Origin: DASYML01 sp036399835 | Lineage (GTDB): Bacteria > Acidobacteriota > Blastocatellia > Pyrinomonadales > Pyrinomonadaceae | Length of the DNA: 36,172 nt | Reading direction: 5' to 3' | NCBI GenBank assembly: GCA_036399835.1 | Contig: DASWMI010000105.1 | Location: 1-36,172 of the forward strand | Shown here: one piece after another, positions 24,915 to 32,121 of the stretch | Layout of the letters: the number at the start of each line of letters is the position of its first letter | Position numbering within the stretch: position 1 is the first letter of the stretch | The notes under the pieces: model-generated | The model's database searches: none | Told to the model about the DNA's origin: nothing | The model's input: the letters and a program-made list of their open reading frames with translations, nothing else | Position numbers and translations under genes: made by a program

Positions 24915-26300
24915 ATGGACATGCAAACCTCACTCATGCGCCAACTGGACAATCCAAACCTAACCTGCGATCAGCGGGCGGAACTGCGTTGCCAGTCGGC
25001 TAAAGAACTGGAAGATGCCGGAGACTATGAGGCTGCTCGTAAGATAATGGGCGAGTTGTGGCGACGTATTGGCGACAGCCCTCAGACTTATGGATTAGAG
25101 CAAGTTACCTCAGCCGAAGTGCTATTGCGTGCGGGTGTGCTAACAGGTGTACTTGGAAGCAAGAATCAAATTACAGGCGCACAGGAAACGGCGAAAAATC
25201 TCATCAGCGAGAGTCTTTCCATCTTTGAATCGCTACGGTATGCCAAAAAGATAGCGGAGGCGCAGATCGAGCTTGCTTTATGCTATTGGCGCACGGGCGA
25301 ATATGACGAAGCGCGGGATGTTCTAAAGGATGCTCTTTCACGGTTAACCACGAACAGCGAACTTAAAGCCATAGCTGTACTCCGGTGGGCAATTGTGGAG
25401 CTTGAGGCAAACCGCTACCATGTTTCACTTCGCATTCTACAAGAGAATGCCGATCTCTTTGAGATGATTAAGAGTCACAATCGCAAGGGTAGTTATCATC
25501 ATACCCTTGCTAATGTCTTGGAGAATCTTTGGGAGTCGGAAAAACAGACTGAGTATCTGGATCGTGCTTTTGTCGAATATGCCGCGGCGAGCTATCACTT
25601 TGAACAAGCGGGACATAAACCTTATCTCGCACACGTTGAAAATAATCTGGGCTTTCTTTATTTCAAGATTCACAGATTTGAAGAAGCTCACAAACATCTA
25701 GAGTGTGGTCGCAGGCGATTTATCAATCTGAAGAATTCCAGCTTTGTGGCGCAGGTGGATGAGACGCGTGCGCGTGTGTTTCTGGCTGAGAGGCGTTATG
25801 CGGAAGCTGAGAAGGCGGCGAAGTCTGCGGTCGGGTTGTTGGAGAGCGGCGGTCAGCAGGGCTTATTGTCGGAGGCGTTGATAACGTATGGGCGTGCGCT
25901 GGCGCGTCTGGGGTGTGAGGATCAGGGTTATGTTGTGTTGCGGCGGGCAATCAGGGTGGCGCAGGAATCGGGGGCGGTCAATCGCGCGGGCGAGGCCGCT
26001 TTAGCCATCTTTGAGGAGTTGGGCGAGCGCACCATTCTGCAAATCAGAGAAGCTCCGCCCCGGGGAGAAGTTGTGCAAAGGGGGGAAGAGAGTTTTTCGG
26101 GGAGCGGGCTAATCGAGGTGCGGCGTTATGAGCACGATTTGATAAAGCAAGCATTGGTGAGGGCCGAGGGCAGCGTGAGCCAGGCGGCGCGGCTGCTGGG
26201 AACATCGCACCAGCATCTGGCGCGCATTCTTGAAACACGGCATCAAGACCTGCTCCCCTTGAGGACTCCCGTCAAACGTAGACGCAAGCGCAACGCGTAG
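24915..26300 (+). CDS. TPR-domain regulator with C-terminal Fis-like helix-turn-helix
   Basis: 461 residues starting at the ATG at 24915; an upstream TTG frame lies inside the operator region and is less likely. Residues about 20-380 are TPR helices (for example 'AKKIAEAQIELALCYWRTGE' and 'EQAGHKPYLAHVENNLGFLY'), used to bind peptides or proteins. Residues about 405-450 form a Fis-type helix-turn-helix, 'YEHDLIKQALVRAEGSVSQA' then 'ARLLGTSHQHLARILETRH', followed by a basic tail (VKRRRKRNA). There is no AAA+ domain, so it is not a sigma-54 activator. The divergent peptide gene and the CTTGCAA dyads make it a candidate autoregulated, peptide-responsive regulator. Confidence 0.85.
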   Translation: MDMQTSLMRQLDNPNLTCDQRAELRCQSAKELEDAGDYEAARKIMGELWRRIGDSPQTYGLEQVTSAEVLLRAGVLTGVLGSKNQITGAQETAKNLISESLSIFESLRYAKKIAEAQIELALCYWRTGEYDEARDVLKDALSRLTTNSELKAIAVLRWAIVELEANRYHVSLRILQENADLFEMIKSHNRKGSYHHTLANVLENLWESEKQTEYLDRAFVEYAAASYHFEQAGHKPYLAHVENNLGFLYFKIHRFEEAHKHLECGRRRFINLKNSSFVAQVDETRARVFLAERRYAEAEKAAKSAVGLLESGGQQGLLSEALITYGRALARLGCEDQGYVVLRRAIRVAQESGAVNRAGEAALAIFEELGERTILQIREAPPRGEVVQRGEESFSGSGLIEVRRYEHDLIKQALVRAEGSVSQAARLLGTSHQHLARILETRHQDLLPLRTPVKRRRKRNA

Positions 26301-26345
26301 ACCTTAACAGGCGTGCTTCAGCCGCTCTCAGTCGGTTTGTTTCAG

Positions 26346-26397
26346 ACCAGAACACCCGCGAGGCTCTCTTACAGTGAAGCCTCGCGGGTGTTCTGGT
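26346..26397. terminator. Bidirectional terminator after the TPR-HTH regulator
   Basis: 20-bp perfect stem (core CCAGAACACCCGCGAGGCT at 26347) with a 12-nt loop, between the plus-strand stop at 26300 and the minus-strand stop at 26424. T-rich sequence flanks both sides, so it can serve both directions. Confidence 0.85.
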
Positions 26398-26423
26398 TTG
26401 AATGTCACTTTATGTTTGCTGCT

Positions 26424-27596
26424 TTAGTGGACCAGAAACACATCATAGGCCCAGCGCCCCAATGCCCCGACGCCTGAGCCTTGCACTTTGGCCCTGTAGC
26501 GGAACGTGTTACCAAAGCGGTCCGTCCTTCTGGATTCTTTATAATCGAGCGAGATTGATGCTAGTCCCGACTCCGAGAGCGTGTGCAGCTCTTTGGCTTC
26601 GGAGATGCCGTTGTGATTCTGGTCCTGCCACAAAAGCAAGTTAGCAAAGATGGAGTCATGGCTATCAATCATGCCGTCTCCGTTGCCGCCCTGCTGTGCT
26701 TTGTCATACTCCGCCAGAGCATGAAAGCCGTTCATCACGATTCCCGCCGGAGGCTCTGTCTGCTCTGTGTAATTGCCGAATAGCTCCGCTCCGTCGTCAA
26801 TCGCGCCGTTGCCGTTGCGGTCTAAGGCGAGCCAGCCGTCATCAGAGCCTGCCTCAGTCCAGGAGAGGCGTTCGCTAATCCCATCGCGGCTGAGGTCGAA
26901 CGGGACGCCGCCCGCCACATCTGTCAGGGAGAAGCCGTTGCCTGCGACGTCTATCAGAATCGGAGAGCAGCCGCCCTGCGAGGGGTCGCAGCCTCCCGTA
27001 CAGGTGCAGGTATCCGTGTTGTAGTCTCCGAATCTGTAGCAACGGTTGATGAAGGCTTCTGTCGCCGAGCAGGTGCTGCCTGAGCCGCAGCACATCCCGA
27101 AGCCATCGGGCGACGTGCCGGGCGGGCAGCTTCCATCCCATCCGGGAGTCGTGCAGTTATTGCTGCTAGATGATGAGCACCTGTGTCCCTGTCGGTGATG
27201 GTGCGGGTTCGTAGTGTCAATGATGCATTGCCCGCCGGAATAATTGCCAGAATATGTGACCTCATCCCAATAAGCCGTGCCATCAGAAGTTTCCTCAAAG
27301 GTTGGCGTATAAAATGCGGGATAACATGTTGTCGCACCTGTAAAAGCGGAATAACATACTCCTGTGTCATCTATATCAAGAGGCCGGGAATAACCGTCCA
27401 GCCAGTAAATTACCCAGTGTACCGTTTTGCTGATGGTAGTTGTCGTCCCGGTACCACCACACGAGCCTGAAAAAGAATCCGGGGCGCGCTTGTTCTGAGT
27501 ATCACCACAAGTGGCAGTCACGCTCCTGATCTGCACAAGGGTAAGCACGGCGAGACACGCAAGCAGCAAACAAGCCGAAATTAATTTAAGCTTCAT
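26424..27596 (-). CDS. Exported Cys-rich protein with C-terminal EF-hand-like calcium loops
   Basis: 390 residues with a signal peptide (LISACLLLACLAVLTLVQI). Residues about 30-210 are Cys-rich, including CTTPGWDGSCPPGTSPDGFG at 148-167 and the following Cys pairs. Residues about 215-380 are a conserved C-terminal domain common in acidobacterial and other exported proteins: IDVAGNGFSLTDVAGGVPFD, then calcium-loop-like Asp/Asn runs DRNGNGAIDDGA (259), NGDGMIDSHD (305) and DQNHNGISEAKE (325), ending in RWAYDVFLVH. It is likely a secreted or surface calcium-binding protein of unknown function. The ATG overlaps the stop of the upstream gene (ATGA), giving coupling. The Cys-rich part is nearly identical in DNA to two other copies here. 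Confidence 0.85.
   Translation of the reverse strand: MKLKLISACLLLACLAVLTLVQIRSVTATCGDTQNKRAPDSFSGSCGGTGTTTTISKTVHWVIYWLDGYSRPLDIDDTGVCYSAFTGATTCYPAFYTPTFEETSDGTAYWDEVTYSGNYSGGQCIIDTTNPHHHRQGHRCSSSSSNNCTTPGWDGSCPPGTSPDGFGMCCGSGSTCSATEAFINRCYRFGDYNTDTCTCTGGCDPSQGGCSPILIDVAGNGFSLTDVAGGVPFDLSRDGISERLSWTEAGSDDGWLALDRNGNGAIDDGAELFGNYTEQTEPPAGIVMNGFHALAEYDKAQQGGNGDGMIDSHDSIFANLLLWQDQNHNGISEAKELHTLSESGLASISLDYKESRRTDRFGNTFRYRAKVQGSGVGALGRWAYDVFLVH
27036..27171. repeat. Repeat copy A of the Cys-rich segment
   Basis: 136 bp identical to 28291-28426 by eye (offset 1255, one mismatch just outside the left end). It encodes the SNNCTTPGWDGSCPPGTSPD region of the two Cys-rich proteins. The flanks diverge abruptly on both sides. 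Confidence 0.85.
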
Positions 27597-28135
27597 GGCA
27601 TCATTGCTCCTTTCTGCGCCTTGCGTTCTGCGTGACGACGCTCACGCACTTTGCGCATAGCATTTATGGACCATGCGTCCCCATCTTCTGTGCCGTCAAC
27701 GTATGTGGCCCCGCTGACTATCAATGGAACATCAGGGACCATCTCATTAAGTCCCATCTTGAGCGTGATGGTCTCATGTGACCGAATGATGACGTTTGGG
27801 TTATCAGGATCATCCAAGCCATCTATATTGACGGCACCACTATCAATATCATTTTTGGTTGATATCTCAACGGCTGTTACACCTAGATCAGAGTTATTGC
27901 GTATTTTGACAACAGCAGTTGCCTCTGGTGTATCCTCTCCAACAACAGTAGCGCTTACCACTTCTAAATCTCGAACATGAGAGATTACCGAAGGTAATTT
28001 AGTTACTAGTTTTTTCTCCTGCCGCTTTTTCATTGCGCCGCTCCTGATTGCCACTACACCCACGATAGACGCGGTAATCAGAAGCACTATGCATGTTATT
28101 AGTGAATATTTGAGTGGTTGTGAGTGACGACTCAT
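27593..28135 (-). CDS. Membrane-anchored Ig-like protein, copy 1 of the cassette
   Basis: 180 residues. A single N-terminal membrane anchor (about 11-31, SLITCIVLLITASIVGVVAI) is followed by a beta-sandwich domain: DLEVVSATVV, AVVKIRNNSDLGVTAVEIST, then ETITLKMGLNEM and LIVSGATYVDGTEDGDAWSI, and a basic helix at the C-terminus. The same layout, including a 'V-x-G/S-A-V/T-Y-hydrophobic-D/E-G' strand, is seen in the 259-residue protein at 28873, so the two appear to be diverged paralogs. Family function unknown. AAAAGGAG precedes the ATG. The promoter is at 28238-28266, inside the end of the upstream gene. Confidence 0.75.
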   Translation of the reverse strand: MSRHSQPLKYSLITCIVLLITASIVGVVAIRSGAMKKRQEKKLVTKLPSVISHVRDLEVVSATVVGEDTPEATAVVKIRNNSDLGVTAVEISTKNDIDSGAVNIDGLDDPDNPNVIIRSHETITLKMGLNEMVPDVPLIVSGATYVDGTEDGDAWSINAMRKVRERRHAERKAQKGAMMP

Positions 28136-28183
28136 TATTAGCTCCTTTTGCTATGGACATTAACGTGAGATCAGCAGGAGCGG

Positions 28184-28426
28184 GACTCTCGTGAGGAGTG
28201 AGGCTCTTGCTAACTGGAAAGAACTACCGATAAGCCATATATACTCTGCTCATACTTTCACGTCAACAAACTACCTTGCCCGACGAATCCGTAGCAACGG
28301 TTGATGAAGGCTTCTGTCGCCGAGCAGGTGCTGCCTGAGCCGCAGCACATCCCGAAGCCATCGGGCGACGTGCCGGGCGGGCAGCTTCCATCCCATCCGG
28401 GAGTCGTGCAGTTATTGCTGCTAGAT
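28184..28426. repeat. Repeat copy B of the Cys-rich segment with promoter
   Basis: 28184-28415 matches 29701-29932 without gaps (offset 1517, about ten mismatches in 232 bp), and 28291-28426 matches copy A. It includes the 3' end of the Cys-rich gene and the following promoter region. Confidence 0.85.
28238..28266 (-). promoter_or_regulatory. Duplicated promoter, copy B
   Basis: Minus-strand TTGACG (28266-28261), a 17-nt spacer, TATATA (28243-28238). It overlaps the last codon of the Cys-rich gene and reads toward the anchored protein at 28135. Confidence 0.6.
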
Positions 28427-28806
28427 ACTCGGCATGTGTGATTGACCTCATAGAATCGGTTGCTCTGTGGATTAGGATAATCGCAATTACCTAATGGCAT
28501 AATTACTCTGTCAGCGATAACCTGTTCCCAATGGCCTTCAGAAATTTCTGGAGTCATGAATTCGGGGTAGCACGCTTTGAGTTGGCTATTACAACCGCCG
28601 TATCCCACAGTATCAACATAATCTTTTCCTCCATCCGGCCAGTCTATATAATTTCTTTCTCGCTTCTCGATTTTTAAAGTGCCTTCCTGACACCACGTAT
28701 CCAGTAGAGTGTGATAAGTCCTTTGTGGCAGACAAGCGGGATAAGCTGTCACTGCCAGAATGGCGAATGTAGTGAAGGATAACACCCACAATAGAAATCG
28801 CTTCAT
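28258..28806 (-). CDS. Truncated exported Cys-rich protein, copy B
   Basis: 182 residues from the ATG at 28806 (GGAAGGAG before it), with a signal peptide (LLWVLSFTTFAILAVTAYPA). It is homologous to residues 1-187 of the protein at 26424: both carry CYPxFxTPxxEE-like text and the same SNNCTTPGWDGSCPPGTS segment. It stops 11 residues after INRCY, where the reading frame enters a spacer-derived tail (GFVGQGSLLT). It therefore lacks the calcium-binding domain of the longer paralog. This looks like a truncated copy. The promoter of the next gene overlaps its stop. Confidence 0.75.
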   Translation of the reverse strand: MKRFLLWVLSFTTFAILAVTAYPACLPQRTYHTLLDTWCQEGTLKIEKRERNYIDWPDGGKDYVDTVGYGGCNSQLKACYPEFMTPEISEGHWEQVIADRVIMPLGNCDYPNPQSNRFYEVNHTCRVSSSNNCTTPGWDGSCPPGTSPDGFGMCCGSGSTCSATEAFINRCYGFVGQGSLLT

Positions 28807-28872
28807 TTTTGCTCCTTCCAAGCCGGTGAGATGTCTGCTCTTTGGTGCAACGGGCGTTCTGTCAGTGAGGCT

Positions 28873-29652
28873 TTAGAGTCTTGAAAGTAATTGGTTATAA
28901 GAAGCAATAAGCTCAATAAGCTGTCCCCGAAGGTCAAACCCGTCAACCGTATTACTTCTGCTCTTCAGGTATTGAATCTCCCTTTGTAACTTGCCTTTGA
29001 CCCAAGCTCTACCACCCTGCCGCTGGGGTAAAAGAGCGACATGGTCATCTTTGGTCGGGAGGAGCGAGGCTTGAGATTCAAGCCTGCGTAAAACGTTCTC
29101 TGAATTCGATTGGCTTGATTTCAATGCGTTATGCAAGATAGGGAGAACAAGCCTAATCTGTTCCTTGATGCCCAAAATTCTACTTTTGAGGTTATTTAAA
29201 TACGGGTCTTCTCCCTCACTGTCGCCACCCTCTAAATAAACCGCTGACAAAACCAGTTCTCCTGCTCGGTGCGGGTTCTTGGCCGCGCTGGCTTCAATAT
29301 TGCCAAAGGGAATGTGCTCGATTCTAGTTTCGCCAGGGGGCAAAGCACTACAACAGGTCGTGACACTAAACTCGCCCATCGAAATCATATATGCGGTGAC
29401 ATTTTTGGAGGATTGGTTTAATAGCGTCACGTCAACATCAGCACTTACCCCCTCGCCAACTCTTTTTACATTAAGAACCTGCAACGCATTAGTCTTATTT
29501 ATTACGCGTGGCACGATTTCCTGCCGATAAGCATGTGAGGCCAGCCTGTGCGATGAAGTCCACACCCCTCCGCCAAGAAAGACTAAACAGGTAAATGTAA
29601 GGATGAAAACGATGGAACTTGATTTAGAGAATAACCAATTTGGTCTAACCAT
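28873..29652 (-). CDS. Membrane-anchored Ig-like protein with C-terminal helical domain, copy 2 of the cassette
   Basis: 259 residues from the ATG at 29652 (AGGAG 6 nt upstream), in place of an earlier in-frame ATG. A membrane anchor is at about 13-31 (SIVFILTFTCLVFLGGG). The beta domain (about 55-140) has 'LQVLNVKRVGEGVSADVDVT', 'LLNQSSKNVTAYMIS' and 'LVLSAVYLEGGDSEGED', in the same order as in the 180-residue paralog. It has an extra C-terminal helical part of about 110 residues with 'LGIKEQIRLVLPILHNALK' and a heptad-like pattern. Function unknown; probably an envelope anchor or partner of the adjacent Cys-rich protein. Confidence 0.72.
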   Translation of the reverse strand: MVRPNWLFSKSSSIVFILTFTCLVFLGGGVWTSSHRLASHAYRQEIVPRVINKTNALQVLNVKRVGEGVSADVDVTLLNQSSKNVTAYMISMGEFSVTTCCSALPPGETRIEHIPFGNIEASAAKNPHRAGELVLSAVYLEGGDSEGEDPYLNNLKSRILGIKEQIRLVLPILHNALKSSQSNSENVLRRLESQASLLPTKDDHVALLPQRQGGRAWVKGKLQREIQYLKSRSNTVDGFDLRGQLIELIASYNQLLSRL

Positions 29653-29695
29653 TGAGGACTCCTTCGCTATGATTAGTAATGAGAGATTAAGTAGG

Positions 29696-29728
29696 AGCAA
29701 GACTCTCGTGAGGAGTGAGGCTCTTGCT
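29696..29728. promoter_or_regulatory. Imperfect hairpin in the leader of copy C
   Basis: AGCAAGACTC pairs with GAGGCTCTTGCT around a short loop between the copy-C promoter and the gene at 29652. The corresponding copy B sequence is partly changed (CGGGACTC), so the stem is weaker there. Confidence 0.35.
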
Positions 29729-29754
29729 AACCGGAAAGAACTACCGATAAGCCA

Positions 29755-29783
29755 TATATACTCTGCTTATTCTTTCACGTCAA
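29755..29783 (-). promoter_or_regulatory. Duplicated promoter, copy C
   Basis: Minus-strand TTGACG (29783-29778), 17-nt spacer, TATATA (29760-29755), the exact counterpart of copy B at +1517. It reads toward the 259-residue gene. Confidence 0.6.
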
Positions 29784-29932
29784 CAAACTACCTTGCCCGA
29801 CGAATCTATTGCACTGGTTGATGAAGGCTTCTGTCGCCGAGCAGGTGCTGCCTGAGCCGCAGCACATCCCGAAGCCATCGGGCGATGTGCCGGGCGGACA
29901 GCTTCCATCCCATCCGGGAGTCGTGCAGTTAT
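29775..29932 (-). pseudogene. Remnant of a third Cys-rich gene (copy C)
   Basis: The frame reads CTTPGWDGSCPPGTSPDGFG, then MCCGSGSTCSATEAFIN and NRFVGQGSLLT, ending at the same TGA as copy B. There is no start codon, signal peptide or upstream part; the frame beyond 29932 is unrelated. It appears to be only the 3' end of a gene whose upstream portion has been lost. Confidence 0.75.
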
Positions 29933-30352
29933 GGACCTGTTGCTGCCTCTAGGGTTGTTCTTCGCTCAACGGAAAACGGAAAATTTTGTGGCCGCGAGGC
30001 CAACGCTATGCGGGCATCTGTTGTCTAGTGAGGCGTAAGAGGAGCTTGAAAGGCAGGCTGTTGCCGCGCGGGAATTGGGCTTGCGGCTGGAAGGCTGATT
30101 CCGGCCCTCTCCGGACGCCCTGAAATGGCTGCTAAGGGCAACTTCGCGCAGGCTTTCCGCATCTTGACTCTGTTCGGAGTGGGCCGTTAGAATTCAAGGT
30201 TGCCGAAATGGACATGCTCCATGCTATGGCCCCGCAATCAAAGCTCCGAAGCCTTTGCATTGCTCTCTGAATAATACCGTTTAAAACCTGATCGCCTTCG
30301 AGTTGCTCAAACCCGAAGCCCGGTTTGCTTCCCAGACAGGAGTTGTTCGTCA
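29933..30352. other. Intergenic region upstream of the GWxTD gene
   Basis: 420 bp between the copy C remnant and the GWxTD gene. It holds the ribosome site (CAGGAG) and a hairpin-like CAAACC/GGTTTG near 30307. I found no convincing promoter or gene; the 73-codon minus frame across its right part has no ribosome site or recognisable content. Confidence 0.5.
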
Positions 30353-31975
30353 ATGTTCTCTACGAAATTTTTACGCCAGTTCGCCATGGTTTTGATGCTG
30401 GCCGCGCTGGCTGCCCCCGCCCTTTTGGCGCAGGAGAAAGGGCAGGACCCGCAGGACAAGCCGCGCAAGGTCAAGCCGGAGTTGAAGAAGGCTTACAAAG
30501 ACTGGATTGATAAAGACGTGGCCTACATCATCACGGAAGAAGAGAAGCGGGCCTGGAAAAAGCTCGCCACGGATGATGAGCGCGAGCAGTTTATAGAAGC
30601 CTTCTGGCGTCGTCGTGACCCGGACCCGGACACGGACGAGAACGAGTACAGAGAGGAATACTACGAGCGCATAGCCTACGCCAACGAGCATTTTGCTTCG
30701 GGCATTCCTGGCTGGAAAACGGACCGCGGGCGTATCTACATCATGTTCGGCAAGGCCGACGAGATAGAGTCGCACCCGGCTGGCGGAAATTATGACCGCC
30801 CCTCTTACCAGGGCGGCGGCTCGACGACGACCTACCCGTTTGAAATCTGGTTCTATCGTTATCTGCCGGGCGTCGGCTCCGGCATCGAGATAGAGTTTGT
30901 GGACCCGACCGGCACAGGAGAGTATCGCATCGCGCGCTCGCCGGATGAGAAGGATGCTATGTTGATGGTTCCGGGCGCGGGTCTGACGCTTGCCGAATCT
31001 CTAGGGCTATCGAGCAAGGGCGACCGCATCGCCGGCCTTGCGGCGGGCAACATGAGCTACCAGCGAGAGCAGGATTCACCCTTCTCGCGTCTCCAACTGC
31101 TGGCGGACCTTAATCGTCCACCGCAGGTCAAGTTTAGCGACCTCGAAAGCAAGCTCGGCACTTCCGGCAGCGGCGTCGTCGAAGACAATCCGCTCAACTT
31201 CGATATTCGCGTAGACTTCTTCCGCCAGTCGGACGAGCGCGTCATCACGGCCTTTACCATCCAGACCGAAAATAGAGAGCTGACCTTTAAGGATAGCGGC
31301 GGCGCGCAGGTCGCTTCGCTGAATATCTTCGGTCGCATCACAGCCGTCTCCGGTCGCCGCGCGGGTATCTTTGAAGACCCCGTGACGACCGTTGCCACGC
31401 CGCAGGAGCTAATCACGGCGAAGGAGCGCAAGTCCGCTTACCAGAAGGCCATCGCGCTCGCCCCAGGAACATACAAGGTTGATGTCATCGTGCGCGATGT
31501 TAATTCGGGCGCGACGGGCGTGCGGCGTGTAGGGTTTACCGTGCCCAAGTACACAGCCGACCAGCTTTCGACCTCGACCATAGTCCTCGCCGCCAAGCTC
31601 GAAGATGCAGGCAACCAGCCGCCCGTCGGCATGTTCTTTATAGGCCAGTACAAGGTCATCCCGAATGTCTCAGGCATCTTCAAACAGGGAATGCCCGTCG
31701 GCGTTTACCTGCAAATCTATAATGCCGGAATTGACCAGACGACGTTGCGGCCTTCCGTAGATGTCGAGTATGTGCTGCTCAAGGGTGGCAAGGAGATAGG
31801 CAAGCAGACTGAAGATTGGAGCGGCATGAGCGATGCCGGTCAGCGACTGACGCTCGCACGCCTCATCCCGACCTCCGGCCTCACGCCAGGCGAATACGAG
31901 GTCGCCATACGCATACGCGACCGCGTCACGGGCCAGACGCTTTCGCCCTCGTCCAAGTTTACCGTCACTCAATAA
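30353..31975 (+). CDS. GWxTD-domain exported protein
   Basis: 540 residues with a signal peptide (FAMVLMLAALAAPALLAQ). The GWxTD motif is at 120-124 (GWKTD, then RGRIYIMFGKADE), within a helical domain that starts with 'DVAYIITEEEKRAWKKLATD' and 'FIEAFWRRRDPDPDT'. The domain is a well-marked feature of Acidobacteriota and a few neighbouring phyla. The C-terminal half is beta-rich (LNFDIRVDFFRQSDERVITAF, then KVDVIVRDVNSGATGVRRVGF and VDVEYVLLKGGKEIGKQ). The family has no known function; it is often exported. CAGGAG precedes the ATG. It is the only plus-strand gene in the right part and ends in a strong terminator. Confidence 0.93.
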   Translation: MFSTKFLRQFAMVLMLAALAAPALLAQEKGQDPQDKPRKVKPELKKAYKDWIDKDVAYIITEEEKRAWKKLATDDEREQFIEAFWRRRDPDPDTDENEYREEYYERIAYANEHFASGIPGWKTDRGRIYIMFGKADEIESHPAGGNYDRPSYQGGGSTTTYPFEIWFYRYLPGVGSGIEIEFVDPTGTGEYRIARSPDEKDAMLMVPGAGLTLAESLGLSSKGDRIAGLAAGNMSYQREQDSPFSRLQLLADLNRPPQVKFSDLESKLGTSGSGVVEDNPLNFDIRVDFFRQSDERVITAFTIQTENRELTFKDSGGAQVASLNIFGRITAVSGRRAGIFEDPVTTVATPQELITAKERKSAYQKAIALAPGTYKVDVIVRDVNSGATGVRRVGFTVPKYTADQLSTSTIVLAAKLEDAGNQPPVGMFFIGQYKVIPNVSGIFKQGMPVGVYLQIYNAGIDQTTLRPSVDVEYVLLKGGKEIGKQTEDWSGMSDAGQRLTLARLIPTSGLTPGEYEVAIRIRDRVTGQTLSPSSKFTVTQ

Positions 31976-31992
31976 AAAAAGTGACGAGCGAT

Positions 31993-32040
31993 AAGCGAAG
32001 AGTGATGAGTCAGCAAAGGCTAACTCATCACTCTTCGCTT
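31993..32040 (+). terminator. Terminator of the GWxTD gene
   Basis: 18-bp perfect stem (AAGCGAAGAGTGATGAGT, 31993-32010, with its complement at 32023-32040), a 12-nt loop, then a T-run (TTTTTT). Confidence 0.85.
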
Positions 32041-32121
32041 TTTTAAGTCAACGCTTTTTAAATTAACGTCAACGCACCGTTTTAACTTACTACTCAACAC
32101 TCAGCACTCATTACTCCTGCC
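32041..32121. repeat. ACTCA/ATTACTC-rich spacer
   Basis: Short direct words such as ACTACTCAAC, ACTCAGCACTCATTACTC form a low-complexity spacer next to the terminator, similar in style to the stem of that terminator (AGTGATGAGT). Confidence 0.4.

Larger units (their letters stand above)
29701..29932. repeat. Repeat copy C of the Cys-rich segment with promoter
   Basis: 232 bp colinear with 28184-28415 (about 96% identity by eye). The right end is followed by unrelated sequence (GGACCTGT inserted before a short TGCTGC remnant). Confidence 0.85.

Noticed and set aside
24769..24933. Upstream extension of the small peptide gene to 24933
   Set aside because: The extension passes through the operator array and lacks a signal peptide; the internal ATG at 24768 has a clean ribosome site and signal peptide.
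27036..29932. Insertion-sequence or CRISPR explanation for the repeated segments
   Set aside because: There is no transposase, no terminal inverted repeats and no regular short spacing; the repeats are coding and promoter sequence.
30132..30353. 73-codon minus-strand open frame upstream of the GWxTD gene
   Set aside because: No ribosome site and no conserved content; part of a spacer.
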